From NCBI RefSeq assembly GCF_900112975.1, contig NZ_FONQ01000002.1, forward strand, positions 372,001 through 436,000: a stretch of 64,000 nt of DNA, read 5' to 3'. The position numbers and the translations under genes are program-made. The notes beneath the pieces were generated by a model that worked only from the letters and a program-made list of their open reading frames with translations, searched no databases and was not told where the DNA came from. The stretch comes from Flavobacterium xueshanense (lineage in GTDB: Bacteria > Bacteroidota > Bacteroidia > Flavobacteriales > Flavobacteriaceae). The stretch's first letter is position 1; each line of letters starts with the position of its first letter. This document shows positions 63,123 through 64,000 of this stretch, one piece after another.

Positions 63123-63887
63123 TTATTTTTTTAAATTCAGTTGATTTAATAATTTTTCAGCCACTAATTTAGACGAAGCTGGGTTCTGACCTGTAATCAA
63201 TAATCCATCTTCTACTGCATAAGGCTGCCAGTCACCTGATTTTGAATAAATTGCTCCATTTGTTTGTAATGCATCTTCCAATAAAAACGGAACGACATTT
63301 GTTAATCCTACTGCTTCTTCTTCTGTATTTGAAAATCCAGTTATTTTTTTACCTTTTACTAAATATTCGCCATTTACTTTTACGTTTTTTAACGCTGCAG
63401 GTGAATGACATACAAAAGCTATCGGTTTTTTATTATTGTAAAAAGATTCGATCAAGGCAATTGAATTTTTATCAGTAGCTAAATCCCATAACGGACCGTG
63501 ACCTCCGGGATAAAAAACTGCATCATAATCAGATTCTTTTACATCGGCTAATTTGTGCGTGTTTTTCAGTTTTGCCAATAATTCAGTATCAGCATCAAAT
63601 CTTTTAGTGTCCTCAGTAGCTGCTGATGGATCTTCACTTTTTGGATCAATTGGTGGTTGCCCTCCTAACGGTGTAGCAATATCAATTTGGACACCTTTAT
63701 CTAATAATTCATAATAAGGTGCAGCAAATTCTTCTGTCCAAAATCCTGTTTTTTCTCCCGTGTTACCCAGTTTATCGTGACTGGTAACAACAAATAATAC
63801 TTTTTTCATACCTTTTTTATTTTGTGCAGTTGCTGAAATACAACTAACGGTTAATACTAAAATGGCAAATAATGCAATCTTTCTCAT
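63123..63887 (-). CDS. Exported DJ-1/PfpI family protein (type 1 glutamine amidotransferase-like)
   Basis: A 254-residue protein with a signal peptide (IALFAILVLTVSCISATA) and the Hsp31-like DJ-1/PfpI core: DAVFYPGGHGPLWDL and nucleophile Cys in AFVCHSPAALKNV, with Glu in FWTEEFAAPYYEL. Members act as glyoxalase III or chaperones; with the adjacent alcohol dehydrogenase a role against methylglyoxal-type aldehydes is plausible. The Ala-x-Ala end of the leader makes it exported, unlike most glyoxalase III enzymes. Confidence 0.88.
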   Translation of the reverse strand: MRKIALFAILVLTVSCISATAQNKKGMKKVLFVVTSHDKLGNTGEKTGFWTEEFAAPYYELLDKGVQIDIATPLGGQPPIDPKSEDPSAATEDTKRFDADTELLAKLKNTHKLADVKESDYDAVFYPGGHGPLWDLATDKNSIALIESFYNNKKPIAFVCHSPAALKNVKVNGEYLVKGKKITGFSNTEEEAVGLTNVVPFLLEDALQTNGAIYSKSGDWQPYAVEDGLLITGQNPASSKLVAEKLLNQLNLKK

Positions 63888-63904
63888 TTCGGATTTTCTT
63901 TATG

Positions 63905-63912
63905 CAAATTTA
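63905..63912 (-). promoter_or_regulatory. Candidate -7 box for the DJ-1/alcohol dehydrogenase operon
   Basis: On the minus strand TAAATTTG, 17 bp before the DJ-1 start. Confidence 0.4.
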
Positions 63913-64000
63913 AGGCGAATATGTTATTAGTAAAAATAATTTAAATTATGTTTGTGATAAATATATTTATATCATGGTTAATCTAGAATGGTACCGAACA

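Overview
The window reads as chromosomal DNA of a low-GC Bacteroidota, most likely Flavobacterium or a close relative. The evidence is a TonB-dependent receptor next to a DUF5689 lipoprotein, a GH97 glycosidase, a complete SUF iron-sulfur cluster, the bat (aerotolerance) operon, an L-threonine dehydrogenase of the epimerase-like type, and many promoters with the Bacteroidota -7 box TAnnTTTG. No rRNA, tRNA, CRISPR array, transposase or phage gene was seen.

Layout. 1-4.9 kb: outer-membrane receptor, DUF5689 lipoprotein and FKBP prolyl isomerase. 5.2-7.3 kb: a lone GH97 alpha-glucosidase (minus). 8.0-9.3 kb: hflX. 9.3-10.2 kb: a gene-poor patch with two tiny membrane-protein genes, each followed by a related repeat. 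10.3-24.5 kb (minus): the SUF region, read from the right as sufA-like, sufB, a toxin-antitoxin pair, sufC, sufD, then (after an inverted plus-strand block at 16.0-19.9 kb) sufS, a small secreted protein, sufE, a secreted protein, sufT-like, an ABC exporter and a DUF2480 protein. The inverted block holds a beta-lactamase-family hydrolase and a tightly packed three-gene cassette (P-loop kinase-like protein, PIN-acetyltransferase-PUA-like fusion, ASCH protein). That cassette is the best candidate for an undescribed system.

24.7-48 kb is mixed housekeeping: a lactamase-fold hydrolase, subtilase lipoprotein, M1 aminopeptidase, FAD oxidoreductase, L-threonine dehydrogenase, mfd (TTG start, overlapping a lipoprotein gene), a second toxin-antitoxin pair, an ACT protein, YraN nuclease, LD-carboxypeptidase, secreted endonuclease-like protein, 3-hydroxyanthranilate dioxygenase, ALDH7, a small barrel protein, phosphatase, esterase-like lipoprotein, AlbA_2 protein, SDR and aldo/keto reductase. 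48.2-57.4 kb is the bat operon: MoxR ATPase, DUF58, a membrane protein, BatA, BatB, BatC, BatD and BatE. 57.4-64 kb holds cvpA, pheS with two small conserved unknowns, a small membrane gene beside its own nonsense-mutated duplicate, gpsA, an iron alcohol dehydrogenase and a DJ-1/PfpI protein.

Intergenic DNA is rich in short repeats. One family, seen four times, has conserved arms around a central hairpin whose sequence differs between copies while pairing is kept. Others sit directly against start codons in the bat operon, or act as the probable terminator of sufBCD. Assignments come from reading motifs by eye; no database search was run.
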